A stretch of DNA of 64,000 bases, taken from Deltaproteobacteria bacterium. GTDB taxonomy: Bacteria > UBA10199 > JACPAL01 > GCA-016699445. The stretch's first letter is position 1. The number at the start of each line of letters is the position of its first letter. Made by a program: the position numbers and the translations under genes. Below are positions 48,751 through 56,915 of this stretch, piece after piece. The stretch spans positions 124,001 through 188,000 of the forward strand of contig CP064976.1 in NCBI GenBank assembly GCA_016699445.1, given 5' to 3'. A model generated the notes under the pieces. The model saw only the letters and a list, made by a program, of their open reading frames with translations, was not told the DNA's origin and did no database searches.

Positions 48751-49156
48751 ACTTATTCATGTAGTACGCGAATGGGTTGAAAAAGCTGAACACGACTTAA
48801 AAAATGCTGAACACACTTTGACACTCGGTGACGATTGTCCTTTTGACACTGTATGTTTCCATGCTCAGCAATGTGCTGAAAAATATCTTAAAGCCCTATT
48901 AACTTATCTCGAAATTAATTTTCCCAGAACCCATGATTTAACTGAATTATTTATCCTGATACCTGATGTAATTTTTCCAGATATTACGATTGATGGACTA
49001 GCTGAACTAAGCCCATATGCTGTAGAGTCTCGCTATCCAGGAGAGTGGGAGCCATTGACACGCCAAGAAGCTAATAGAGCCGTTGAAGTCGCAAAAAAAA
49101 TTAAAACCACCGCCAGAAATACCTTAAAAAACATCCGCCTAACAAAATCAGAATAA
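48734..49156 (+). CDS. HEPN-domain protein, partner of the MNT antitoxin
   Basis: 140 aa. The HEPN core WVEKAEHDLKNAEHTL, CFHAQQCAEKYLKALL and FPRTHDLTEL is clear (PF05168 type). I do not see a clear Rx4-6H RNase motif in the usual later position, so catalysis is uncertain. ATG 48734 is chosen because GAAGGGAAAG precedes it. It overlaps the MNT gene by 17 bases. Confidence 0.83.
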   Translation: MSMSDELIHVVREWVEKAEHDLKNAEHTLTLGDDCPFDTVCFHAQQCAEKYLKALLTYLEINFPRTHDLTELFILIPDVIFPDITIDGLAELSPYAVESRYPGEWEPLTRQEANRAVEVAKKIKTTARNTLKNIRLTKSE

Positions 49157-49178
49157 AAATGTAGGATTTTATAACTTT

Positions 49179-49208
49179 TCACTCTGAGAAATAGTCTCGG
49201 GATGAGAA
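49179..49208. repeat. Dispersed 30-bp repeat, copy 2
   Basis: TCACTCTGAGAAATAGTCTC followed by GGGATGAGAA, identical to copy 3. It lies 23 bases after the HEPN gene and before the RHH-PIN gene. Confidence 0.75.
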
Positions 49209-49291
49209 CAACACAGCTTTAGCTAATGCTAGATACAAAAAGAAAAGCAGATTGACATCTTTTGCTACCATTTGATACTTTTTTAATACTT

Positions 49292-49969
49292 ATGACAACA
49301 CTTTCCATCCGACTCGATGATCGTATCAGCAAAGAATTTGATCAGCTATGCAAACACGAAGGGTACAAAAAAAATGGCCTTATCGTGCGCCTGATCACTG
49401 ATTTTTTACACAGTAAAAAGTATCTATTCCATCGATCTCATTCCACGACATCTCTTCCATTGAGGGAAAAGTTTCATTGGGAGGAAACGCTCTCGATGAC
49501 ACAGAGCAAGTCTTCGATCATGAATGAGGTCGCTCATCAGATCATTATCGATTCAAGCTTTCTTGTGGCCGAGATAGACTCTTCTGACTTTTTCCATGAA
49601 AAAGCATGTGCCATGAGCAAGAGGCTTCAGCAAGCATCTCTACGGCCCATCCTTCTCGATATTGTCGTGAACGAAACTCTAACCGTTTTAGGGAAAAGAT
49701 TTGAGAGAAAACAGAAGATGTCAGAATTTGATTTATTATTTTCTGCAATTTCACCCTTGTTTTCAAAAGAAAAGATACTTTTTACAGGCAGCCTTATTCA
49801 AAGGAGCTGGGTAGATATTTTGAAAATTATTCAATCTTCTTCGGGACGACTCAGCTTTCACGACAGCCTCATAGCGATAGTCATGCAAGAATACGCCATT
49901 CGAAAAATAGCCACTTTTGACCAGGATTTTAAGTTATTTCAAAAGATTGAAATATTTTCGGAGCCCTAA
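49292..49969 (+). CDS. RHH-PIN fusion: antitoxin-like and toxin-like domains in one protein
   Basis: Residues 1-~45 are a ribbon-helix-helix domain (TTLSIRLDDRISKEFDQL), residues ~85-225 a PIN nuclease (IIIDSSFLVAEIDSSD, VNETLTVLG, SFHDSLIAIVMQEYA, ATFDQDFKLF with acidic residues). A ~40-residue linker joins them. Normally these are separate overlapping genes; a fusion could be real or a sequencing indel removing a stop between them. ATG 49292 is chosen as it starts the RHH strand. Confidence 0.75.
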   Translation: MTTLSIRLDDRISKEFDQLCKHEGYKKNGLIVRLITDFLHSKKYLFHRSHSTTSLPLREKFHWEETLSMTQSKSSIMNEVAHQIIIDSSFLVAEIDSSDFFHEKACAMSKRLQQASLRPILLDIVVNETLTVLGKRFERKQKMSEFDLLFSAISPLFSKEKILFTGSLIQRSWVDILKIIQSSSGRLSFHDSLIAIVMQEYAIRKIATFDQDFKLFQKIEIFSEP

Positions 49970-50023
49970 TTCTCCTTGCGACACAAGCGAAAGATCAGGC
50001 ATCATGAACAGACGGAGAACGTC

Positions 50024-50260
50024 ATGAAAACATACGCTATCGAACAACATCCAAAAATTGATGCTTTGATTCAAGAGATTGCCATCGGCGAAGAAATCAT
50101 CCTCACTGCACATACAAAACCCGTCGCAAAAGTGATTCCTTTTCCAAGTCTTACAGACAATACAAAACAATTTCGAAAAGCAGGATCCCTCAAAGGGAAA
50201 ATCTGGATGTCTCCAGATTTTGATGAACCGCTCGATGAGTTCAAGGAATACATGGAATGA
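50024..50260 (+). CDS. Phd/YefM-type antitoxin
   Basis: 78 aa beginning MKTYAIEQHPKIDALIQEIA, with HTKPVAKVIPF and the toxin-binding tail SPDFDEPLDEFKEYME typical of VapB/Phd antitoxins. Its stop overlaps the start of a truncated PIN toxin (ATGA). With the toxin broken it would now be an orphan repressor-antitoxin. Confidence 0.85.
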   Translation: MKTYAIEQHPKIDALIQEIAIGEEIILTAHTKPVAKVIPFPSLTDNTKQFRKAGSLKGKIWMSPDFDEPLDEFKEYME

Positions 50261-50346
50261 AATTTCTTTTAGATACCCATACATTTATTTGGTTTTTACG
50301 TAACTGGCCAGCGTGTTTGAAAAATAGGCCAAAAAGGACATGGTGA
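50257..50346 (+). pseudogene. Truncated PIN (VapC-like) toxin
   Basis: The frame starts MKFLLDTHTFIWFLRN, the standard start of a VapC toxin with the first catalytic Asp, then runs into unrelated sequence and stops after 29 residues. The rest (~110 residues) is absent. The break coincides with a palindromic repeat at 50336, so this is a real loss rather than a base error. Confidence 0.8.
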
Positions 50347-50403
50347 GCCCCGTCGAACCATGAATTTGATGCAAATTGCTCCTTCGACAGGCTCAGGATG
50401 TCC
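50336..50403. repeat. Palindromic 68-bp repeat at the truncated toxin
   Basis: GGACATGGTGAGCCCCGTCG pairs imperfectly with CGACAGGCTCAGGATGTCC; A-rich and T-rich runs flank it. It may be a REP-type mobile palindrome inserted at the toxin gene, or a terminator hairpin. Confidence 0.55.
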
Positions 50404-50466
50404 CTTTTTTTGACTTTTTGAACTTAAATTTGAATTAGCTAAAACACCTTATTCTAGGAAAATTTA

Positions 50467-50496
50467 TCACTCTGAGAAATAGTCTCGGGATGAGAA
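50467..50496. repeat. Dispersed 30-bp repeat, copy 3
   Basis: Identical to copy 2 (TCACTCTGAGAAATAGTCTC, GGGATGAGAA), just after the toxin-antitoxin region and 5 bases before the cimA stop. Confidence 0.75.
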
Positions 50497-50500
50497 AGGG

Positions 50501-52054
50501 CTAATCTTTAAGAAGTTTGTATTCCAACGAATCCACCAAAGCCTGCCAGGAAGCTTCGATGATATTTTCCGAAACACCAACAGTACCCCAGCGAGAGGCT
50601 TTGTCGCGAGACTGGATCAAGACGCGTACCTGTGAAGCTGTCCCCTTGCCTGCGGGCAAAACACGGACCTTATAATCCACCAGCTGCACATCTTTAATCT
50701 GAGGATAAAATTTTTGCAGAGCTTTGCGCAAACACGCATCCAGAGCATTGATCGGACCCCGACCTGAAGCTGTGGTTTTTGATTTTTTATTTTCCACAGA
50801 AATATTAAGAGTCGCAGTCGATTTGGGTCCACGCGTACTCTTTTCATCCACCACTTTAAAATTCAAAAGCTTGAAAAAAGGCTGATATTTTTTGAGCGCT
50901 CGTTTCATCAAGATCTCAAACGACGCTTCAGCGCCTTCGAATTGATAACCCTGATTTTCCAAATCCTTGATTTGATCCACAACCTTTCGCGCAGCGGGAT
51001 CTTTAGGATCTAGATCCATACCCATCTCTTGAGCTTTGTAGAGAATATTCGACTGTCCGGACAAATCCGAAATCAAAACTCTCCGACGATTCCCCACTTG
51101 CTCCGGCAAAATATGTTCGTATGTTTTTTGATTTTTTAAAATCGCACTGACATGCACGCCGCCCTTATGTGCAAAAGCCGAATCACCCACATAGGCTTGA
51201 TTGTTTTGAGGTGTCCGATTGGCGAGCTCATACACAAAACGAGAGAGTGAACGTAATTGTGTCAATTGCTCCACACTGACACAATCCTGACCCATTTTGA
51301 GTTTGAGATTAGGAATGACGGAAATCAGATTTGCGTTTCCACAACGCTCACCAATCCCGTTGATCGTTCCATGAATTTGCGTGGCACCCGCATCAACAGC
51401 CGTCAGAGAATTCGCCACCGCTAATTCAGCATCATTATGACAATGAATTCCCAGAGGTTTAGAAATCACTTGAGAGACTTTGGTCACCAACTCAAAAACG
51501 TCTTTAGGCAATGTCCCACCATTGGTATCACAAAGCACAATCCTATCAGCACCTGCTTGAGCAGCAGCTTGAAGCGTTTTTAAACAATAGTCTGGATTCG
51601 CTTTATAACCATCAAAAAAATGCTCAGCATCGTAGATGACTTCGCCCGTATGTTTTTTTAAAAACTGGATCGAATCAAAAATAATTTCGAGATTTTCTTC
51701 AAGAGTCGCATTCAATGCTTCACGCACATGAAGATCCCAGCTTTTTCCAAAAATGGTAATGACAGGTGTCTGAGCTTTTACCAGCCCCAACAAAATTTTA
51801 TCCTGATCGGCAGAGATTCCCTTACGACGCGTACTTCCAAAAGCCGTCATCTTGGCATTTTTTAAATTAAACTTTTTAGCTTTTTGAAAAAACTCATTGT
51901 CTTTGGGATTAGATCCTGGCCATCCACCTTCAATATAGTCGACACCCAAATCATCCAATCGTTCGGCAACACGAATCTTATCCTCTACCGTAAAAGAAAT
52001 CTCTTCGGCCTGAGTGCCATCGCGTAATGTCGTGTCGTAAATTTGGATTTTCAT
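50501..52054 (-). CDS. cimA: (R)-citramalate synthase
   Basis: Condenses acetyl-CoA with pyruvate to citramalate, the threonine-independent route to 2-oxobutyrate and isoleucine. The HMGL-like barrel starts IQIYDTTLRDGTQAEEISF, with VDYIEGGWPGSNPKD and HCHNDAELAVANS, and the LeuA dimer domain follows. The CimA-type start and length (517 aa from ATG 52054) distinguish it from leuA at 9-10.6 kb. The frame is intact. It fits with ilvB and ilvN here. Confidence 0.93.
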   Translation of the reverse strand: MKIQIYDTTLRDGTQAEEISFTVEDKIRVAERLDDLGVDYIEGGWPGSNPKDNEFFQKAKKFNLKNAKMTAFGSTRRKGISADQDKILLGLVKAQTPVITIFGKSWDLHVREALNATLEENLEIIFDSIQFLKKHTGEVIYDAEHFFDGYKANPDYCLKTLQAAAQAGADRIVLCDTNGGTLPKDVFELVTKVSQVISKPLGIHCHNDAELAVANSLTAVDAGATQIHGTINGIGERCGNANLISVIPNLKLKMGQDCVSVEQLTQLRSLSRFVYELANRTPQNNQAYVGDSAFAHKGGVHVSAILKNQKTYEHILPEQVGNRRRVLISDLSGQSNILYKAQEMGMDLDPKDPAARKVVDQIKDLENQGYQFEGAEASFEILMKRALKKYQPFFKLLNFKVVDEKSTRGPKSTATLNISVENKKSKTTASGRGPINALDACLRKALQKFYPQIKDVQLVDYKVRVLPAGKGTASQVRVLIQSRDKASRWGTVGVSENIIEASWQALVDSLEYKLLKD

Positions 52055-52060
52055 AAATAT

Positions 52061-52127
52061 GTAGGGGCGCAATTCATTGCGCCCTCTATGGCATTATTAT
52101 ACTGGGCGTGATAAATCACGCCCCTAC
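52061..52127. repeat. Cruciform-type palindromic repeat between lysC and cimA
   Basis: GTAGGGGCG (52061-52069) and CGCCCCTAC (52119-52127) form the outer arms, and two inner hairpins (GGGCGCAATTCATTGCGCCC; GGGCGTGATAAATCACGCCC) fill most of the space. It resembles mobile REP/BIME elements. Confidence 0.6.
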
Positions 52128-53332
52128 GTTTCAATAAACACTTTATGCAAAGCCTTCACGGCACGGTCCATGTCAGCTTCTTGGATAACTACCGAGATCT
52201 TAATTTCAGAAGTCGAAATCATCATGATGTTAATTTTTTCCTGGGCCAAAGTTTGAAACATCTTAGCAGCGACACCGGAATGCGATCGCATCCCCACTCC
52301 CACCACAGAGACCTTGGCAATCTTCTCATCTGTCTCAATCTTTTCACAGCCGATTTCTTTTGCTGTTTTTTCAACGATCCGAAGAGCCTTTGTCAAATCA
52401 GTGCGAGGCACCGTAAAAGTCAGATCGGTAAACCCATCTGCTGAAATATTTTGAATGATCACATCGATATTGATATTGGATTCTGCCAAAGGAGCAAACA
52501 GCTGTGACGCAATTCCAGGCTTATCGGCCAAACGTCTCACAGCGATTTTAGCTTCGTTTTTATCATAAGCAATTCCCGAAATAATCACGTCTTCCATTTG
52601 TTGGTCTTCTGATGTCACAAGCGTACCCTCCGTGTTGTTAAAGCTAGATTTCACCCATAATGGGACTTTATATTTCGCTGCCATTTCAACCGATCTGATT
52701 TGTAAAACTTTTGCCCCTAAAGATGCGAGCTCGAGCATTTCATCATAAGAAATTCTGGGAATCTTCTTGGCTTGAGGCACGATCCGAGGATCCGTCGTAT
52801 AAACACCATCCACATCCGTATAGATCTCACAAGCATCGGCCTTCAAAGCAGCAGCAATCGCCACTCCCGTGGTATCAGAACCTCCACGACCCAGAGTGGT
52901 GATATTCCCCTCTTCGTCCACACCTTGAAAACCAGCGATGACAACGATACGCCCTTCATCCAAATCTTTTCGGATAAAATCCGCATCGATCTTTTTGATA
53001 CGAGCTTTAGAATAAGAATTGTCTGTCGTAATTCTGACCTGATGACCTTGATAGGAAATCGCTTTCCCACCAATCTCTTTGATCGCTAAAGCCAAAAGAG
53101 CAATGGTCACCTGCTCACCGGTCGATACCAATTGATCATACTCACGACTATCTGGCTCTTTGGACACCTGATGTGCCAGGTCTATGAGTCGATTGGTTTC
53201 ACCGGACATAGCCGACACCACCACAACCACCTGATGACCTTGTTTCTGAGTTTCCAAGACACGCTTGGCGACATTTTGGATACGCTCCGCATTACCAACG
53301 GAGGTACCTCCATATTTTTGAACGATTAACAT
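52124..53332 (-). CDS. lysC: Aspartate kinase
   Basis: Phosphorylates aspartate for lysine, threonine and methionine synthesis. It starts MLIVQKYGGTSVGNAERIQN; FQGVDEEGNITTLGRGGSDT and YTDVDGVYTTDPR mark the kinase domain, and two C-terminal ACT domains (PGIASQLFAPLAESNINIDV; VVGVGMRSHSGVAAKMF) mark feedback control. ATG 53332 is chosen for homology, giving 402 aa; it overlaps the end of tsaE by 7 bases. Confidence 0.95.
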   Translation of the reverse strand: MLIVQKYGGTSVGNAERIQNVAKRVLETQKQGHQVVVVVSAMSGETNRLIDLAHQVSKEPDSREYDQLVSTGEQVTIALLALAIKEIGGKAISYQGHQVRITTDNSYSKARIKKIDADFIRKDLDEGRIVVIAGFQGVDEEGNITTLGRGGSDTTGVAIAAALKADACEIYTDVDGVYTTDPRIVPQAKKIPRISYDEMLELASLGAKVLQIRSVEMAAKYKVPLWVKSSFNNTEGTLVTSEDQQMEDVIISGIAYDKNEAKIAVRRLADKPGIASQLFAPLAESNINIDVIIQNISADGFTDLTFTVPRTDLTKALRIVEKTAKEIGCEKIETDEKIAKVSVVGVGMRSHSGVAAKMFQTLAQEKINIMMISTSEIKISVVIQEADMDRAVKALHKVFIET

Positions 53333-53760
53333 AAGGGCATGATTTCTATTTGTCTTTGATCTTTCGAGACAAGCTTTATTTTTATCAGGAGCTGAAGTTG
53401 TTTCATGAGAAAAGGATCGCGCTCCGGCCATTCGACTAAAACGATTTTCCCAGGTTGGAGATATTCTTCCAATGCGAGACCTGCGACATCTTGAGTTTTT
53501 TCCAGCCGGTAAAGATCGACATGCACTAAATCTCCATATTCATTCACCAATGTAAATGTCGGCGAACTGATATCCTCCTCTACTAACCCAAAACTTTTAG
53601 CCAAACCTTTCACAAAAGTCGTCTTCCCCGCCCCCAAATCGCCTTCCAAACCAATCAACAAACCACGATCACGCGCTTTTTCTTTCCATTCTTTGGCAAG
53701 AGACGCTGCAAGCTTTTTAGTTTCTGAGGGAGAATGCGTTGTTAAACTTTCTAACTTCAT
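53326..53760 (-). CDS. tsaE: tRNA threonylcarbamoyladenosine biosynthesis ATPase TsaE
   Basis: ATPase of the t6A complex. 144 aa with the P-loop GDLGAGKTTFVKGLAKSFG and SPTFTLVNEYGDLVHVDLYR. It overlaps the repaired end of nnr upstream and lysC downstream, the common nnr-tsaE arrangement. Confidence 0.95.
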   Translation of the reverse strand: MKLESLTTHSPSETKKLAASLAKEWKEKARDRGLLIGLEGDLGAGKTTFVKGLAKSFGLVEEDISSPTFTLVNEYGDLVHVDLYRLEKTQDVAGLALEEYLQPGKIVLVEWPERDPFLMKQLQLLIKIKLVSKDQRQIEIMPLC

Positions 53761-55209
53761 AATAATCTTTCATAACCAAAGGAAGAACATCAGCCACATC
53801 TCGTGCTATCAGCCCCCGATCCCCAAGACGCTTGGCCACAAGATCTCCAGCAGCCCCATGAATCCAGCATCCCAAGACCATCGCTTTTCGACATCATATC
53901 CTTGAGCTAAAAGAGACCCGATGATCCCAGTAAGAGTATCGCCCATACCAGCTGTGGCCATTGCGGGATTACCTGTACTATTCACATACAGTTTGCCTCG
54001 AGGCGTTGCCATGACCGTACGATAACCTTTTAGCAAAAGATAAATCTGATGTTTTTGTGCAAAGGCACGCGCGTGTTCAAAACGATCTTCTCCCCCTCTT
54101 AGTTTAAGAGGGGGTTGGGGGGAGTTACTCAACCGTCCTATCTCTCCTGGATGAGGCGTTAAAATCACAGAGCGACCTGATAGTTTTTTTAGAAGCTTGG
54201 GATCGTTTGCCAATAGATTCAATCCATCGGCATCGATCACCATAGGGAGGTTTGAATTTTCAATCACCATTTTCAAAAAATCATGAGAACCTTTAGAAGT
54301 CCCCATTCCAGGACCAATCGCCAAAGCCGTTTTTCGTTCGATTTTTTTCAATAAATTATTCTTTGTTACTTTTCCAAACTCACCATTTTTTTGAGAAGGC
54401 AGAGGTTCAAACATGAGCTCTAAAAAATCTTTTGGAAATTTCCGAAAAGCTATTTCAGGAAGTGCCACTGTCACTAAACCTGAGCCAGATCTCAAAGCGG
54501 CATAACCCGACAACATAATCGACCCCGGTTTTTTAGCTGAACCTCCAAGAGCCAAGAGATGCCCATAACTACCCTTATGGCTCGATCGCTTACGAGGAGT
54601 GACCCAGGACTGCACAAAATCGCGATCCACCCAAATATCTTGAAACTTCAAGGCCTCACAAACATCCACAGGATAGCAAATATCCACAGACACCAATTCA
54701 CCAACCCATTCATGAGCTGATTCTTTCAACAATCCCCACTTCACAGCTCCAAAGGTTATCGTCAGATCCGCACGCACGCACACACCACAAACCTCTCCTG
54801 TGTCCGCATGAAGACCAGAAGGAATATCGAGTGAAACAACAAAATGTTTTGAGGAATTCACATCTCGAATTAAAGACGCTTGAGGATCTACAATAGGACG
54901 CGACAGACCAATACCAAAGAGAGCATCTACAATAACACTCTTCTTCACTTTCCAATCTTTCAGGGGAAGATTAATGGCAACCTTATATCCCGCCTCTTGA
55001 AGATAGCGAGCGACCACACGCCCATCACCGCCATTATTTCCCTGACCTGCCAAAACTAAAAACGACGTCATGCGATCAGGAAAGCGCTCCATCACTATCT
55101 GAGCCGCCCCACGTCCAGCACGCTCCATCAGTTCGGATGAAGGAATATGATATTGGTGAATCGTCAAACGATCCGCTTCGCGGACTTGTTGGGAAGAAGC
55201 GATATACAT
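53717..55209 (-). CDS. nnr: Bifunctional NAD(P)H-hydrate epimerase/dehydratase, one frameshift
   Basis: Repairs hydrated NAD(P)H. The N-terminal epimerase domain (HIPSSELMERAGRGAAQIVM, VLAGQGNNGGDGRVVARYL) is followed by the ADP-dependent dehydratase (AIGPGMGTSKG, DADGLNLLAN, GMGDTLTGIIGSLLAQG). Near 53900 one A is missing from an A-run; repair replaces the written tail (ending at 53809) with VLGCWIHGAAGDLVAKRLGD and a stop at 53717, total 497 aa. A palindromic repeat inserts SPQPPLKLRGGE in frame. Confidence 0.93.
54090..54126. repeat. Palindromic repeat inserted in frame within nnr
   Basis: CCCCCTCTTAGTTTAAGAGG followed by GGGTTGGGGGGAG forms a strong hairpin and encodes NSPQPPLKLRGGE between HPGEIGRLS and DRFEHAR. 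Homologues have a different, shorter stretch there, so this looks like a mobile palindrome tolerated in a surface loop, like Rickettsia palindromic elements. Confidence 0.6.
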
Positions 55210-55273
55210 AGAAAAATACTCATCATAAAAATAATCTTATGGATCAAGTCTTTCGTTGTCTTTAAAGCGAGCC

Positions 55274-56125
55274 ATGACTCAAAAATCTCATAAAAGCGCT
55301 TCGATCAGTCCAACAGCTCATTACACCGGACATGTGTGGTTACGTCATGGACTCTCTGACGAGAGATTAGCGACATACCTTGGAAAATTATTTTATTCTT
55401 CATTAAAACCTATCATGACGGCTTCATCACTTTTGGGTGGACCCACATTGGAACATTTCCTTCTCGCACGCCATCAGATCATCGATAGTCTTCTTGAACA
55501 AGCCATTGAGTCCGGCGAAGTGAGTCAGATCATTGAATGTGCAGCAGGTCTTTCTCCTCGAGGATTGAGATTTGTAAAACGTTACGGAAAAAAAATTACT
55601 TACATCGAAGCCGATCTTGAAGGGATGGCCACCCTTAAACGTGAGCGTTTAAAAAACACACATGAACATCATCGCGTGGTCACACTGAATGTCCTCCACA
55701 GACAAGGAGCTGATTCTCTCACCTCACTGGCGAACACACTGGATAAATCAAAAGGATTGGTGATTGTAACCGAAGGGCTGATTAACTATTTTGATCAAAA
55801 TACCGTTCTCAATATCTGGACTCGATTCGCCAAAACACTTTCACAATTTCCCACAGGAATTTTACTTTCGGATATTCACATCGAAAATAAAAACTACGGA
55901 TGGCTTTCAAACGCTTTTAAACTTGCCCTTTCCCACTTTGTCCGCAGTCGAGTTTATCAACATTTCGAGAATGAATTGGAAGTCCAGCAAGCCTTAACTA
56001 CCCAAGGCTTTAAAAATGCCACTCTTCATAACCCCAAAGATTGGGCTAAAAAATTCCCTTCGTGCAAAACACCTGGAGCGGATCTTGTGAGAGTGATTGA
56101 AGCAAGAATACAAAAAGAAAAGTAG
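55274..56125 (+). CDS. Class I SAM methyltransferase, leucine-carboxyl-methyltransferase-like
   Basis: 283 aa. The core has IIECAAGLSPRGLRFVKRYG (SAM-binding, resembling the LCMT/Tcmp family pattern), ITYIEADLEGMATLKRERL and VIVTEGLINYFDQNTVLNIW. Family members methylate carboxylates of proteins or small molecules; the substrate here is unknown. ATG 55274 is preferred over TTG 55256. It is a lone plus-strand gene whose end is one base from the pdxJ stop. Confidence 0.8.
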   Translation: MTQKSHKSASISPTAHYTGHVWLRHGLSDERLATYLGKLFYSSLKPIMTASSLLGGPTLEHFLLARHQIIDSLLEQAIESGEVSQIIECAAGLSPRGLRFVKRYGKKITYIEADLEGMATLKRERLKNTHEHHRVVTLNVLHRQGADSLTSLANTLDKSKGLVIVTEGLINYFDQNTVLNIWTRFAKTLSQFPTGILLSDIHIENKNYGWLSNAFKLALSHFVRSRVYQHFENELEVQQALTTQGFKNATLHNPKDWAKKFPSCKTPGADLVRVIEARIQKEK

Positions 56126-56126
56126 A

Positions 56127-56840
56127 TTAGCTCAATAAAGCTTTCATTTCTCGAACAGCCTGTTCCAAACCCACAAACACAGCACGAGCAATGATGGAAT
56201 GGCCGATGTTGAATTCGACGATTTCTTTGATTTGGGTGACTGCTTGAGTGTTCGTGTAATGAAGACCATGGCCAGCAGCGACCCAGAGATCGAGCTCTTT
56301 GCCCTTTTTGGCGGCCATGCGAATCCGTTCTAATTCACGAGCACGATCCTCATCTCGATTTTGTTCTGCATAAGCGCCTGTATGAATCTCAATCGCATCA
56401 ACTTTGAGTTCATGAGACAAGATGACATCCTCAACATCCGGATTAATAAACAAGCTCACACGAATACCCGCTTTTTGAAAGGAAGGCACCAAATCAGCTA
56501 AAGCCTTGCGATGTTTTTTGACATCCAGCCCACCTTCTGTGGTGAGCTCTTTTCTTTTTTCAGGCACCAATGTGACCAGATTGGGTTTTATATCGAGGGC
56601 AAACGTGACAATTTCTTTAGAGAGAGCCATTTCAAGATTGAGCTCAGTCTGCACGGTCTTGCGCAAAAGACGCACATCAAAATCCTGAATATGACGACGA
56701 TCTTCTCTTAAGTGTACAGTAATCTGATCCGCACCACCCTTTTCAGCAATGAGAGCCGCACTCAAAGGATCGGGATATTTTGTCCCGCGCGCTTGTCGCA
56801 ATGTGGCGACATGATCAATATTAACACCTAGTTTTGCCAT
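56127..56840 (-). CDS. pdxJ: Pyridoxine 5'-phosphate synthase
   Basis: Last ring-closing step of DXP-dependent vitamin B6 synthesis. The 237-aa barrel starts LGVNIDHVATLRQARGTKYP, with ADQITVHLREDRRHIQD, VTLVPEKRKELTTEGGLDV and AAGHGLHYTNTQAV. The frame is intact. It is separated from glmM by a double hairpin repeat. Confidence 0.96.
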   Translation of the reverse strand: MAKLGVNIDHVATLRQARGTKYPDPLSAALIAEKGGADQITVHLREDRRHIQDFDVRLLRKTVQTELNLEMALSKEIVTFALDIKPNLVTLVPEKRKELTTEGGLDVKKHRKALADLVPSFQKAGIRVSLFINPDVEDVILSHELKVDAIEIHTGAYAEQNRDEDRARELERIRMAAKKGKELDLWVAAGHGLHYTNTQAVTQIKEIVEFNIGHSIIARAVFVGLEQAVREMKALLS

Positions 56841-56862
56841 AACAAAATTTTCTTCCTTCTAG

Positions 56863-56904
56863 CCTTCCCCCACCTCGGGGGAAGGAGTCCCGACATGTCG
56901 GGAC
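56863..56904. repeat. Double hairpin repeat between pdxJ and glmM
   Basis: CCTTCCCCC-ACCTC-GGGGGAAGG (56863-56885) and GTCCCGACATGTCGGGAC (56887-56904). Another TTCCCCC/GGGGGAA pairing spans the whole unit. It resembles mobile palindromes and may also cause transcript processing. Confidence 0.55.
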
Positions 56905-56915
56905 GGATGGGGGAA

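Noticed and set aside
48311..50496. Integron cassette array with attC sites
   Set aside because: The 30-bp repeat lacks attC core sites and no integron integrase is present in the window.
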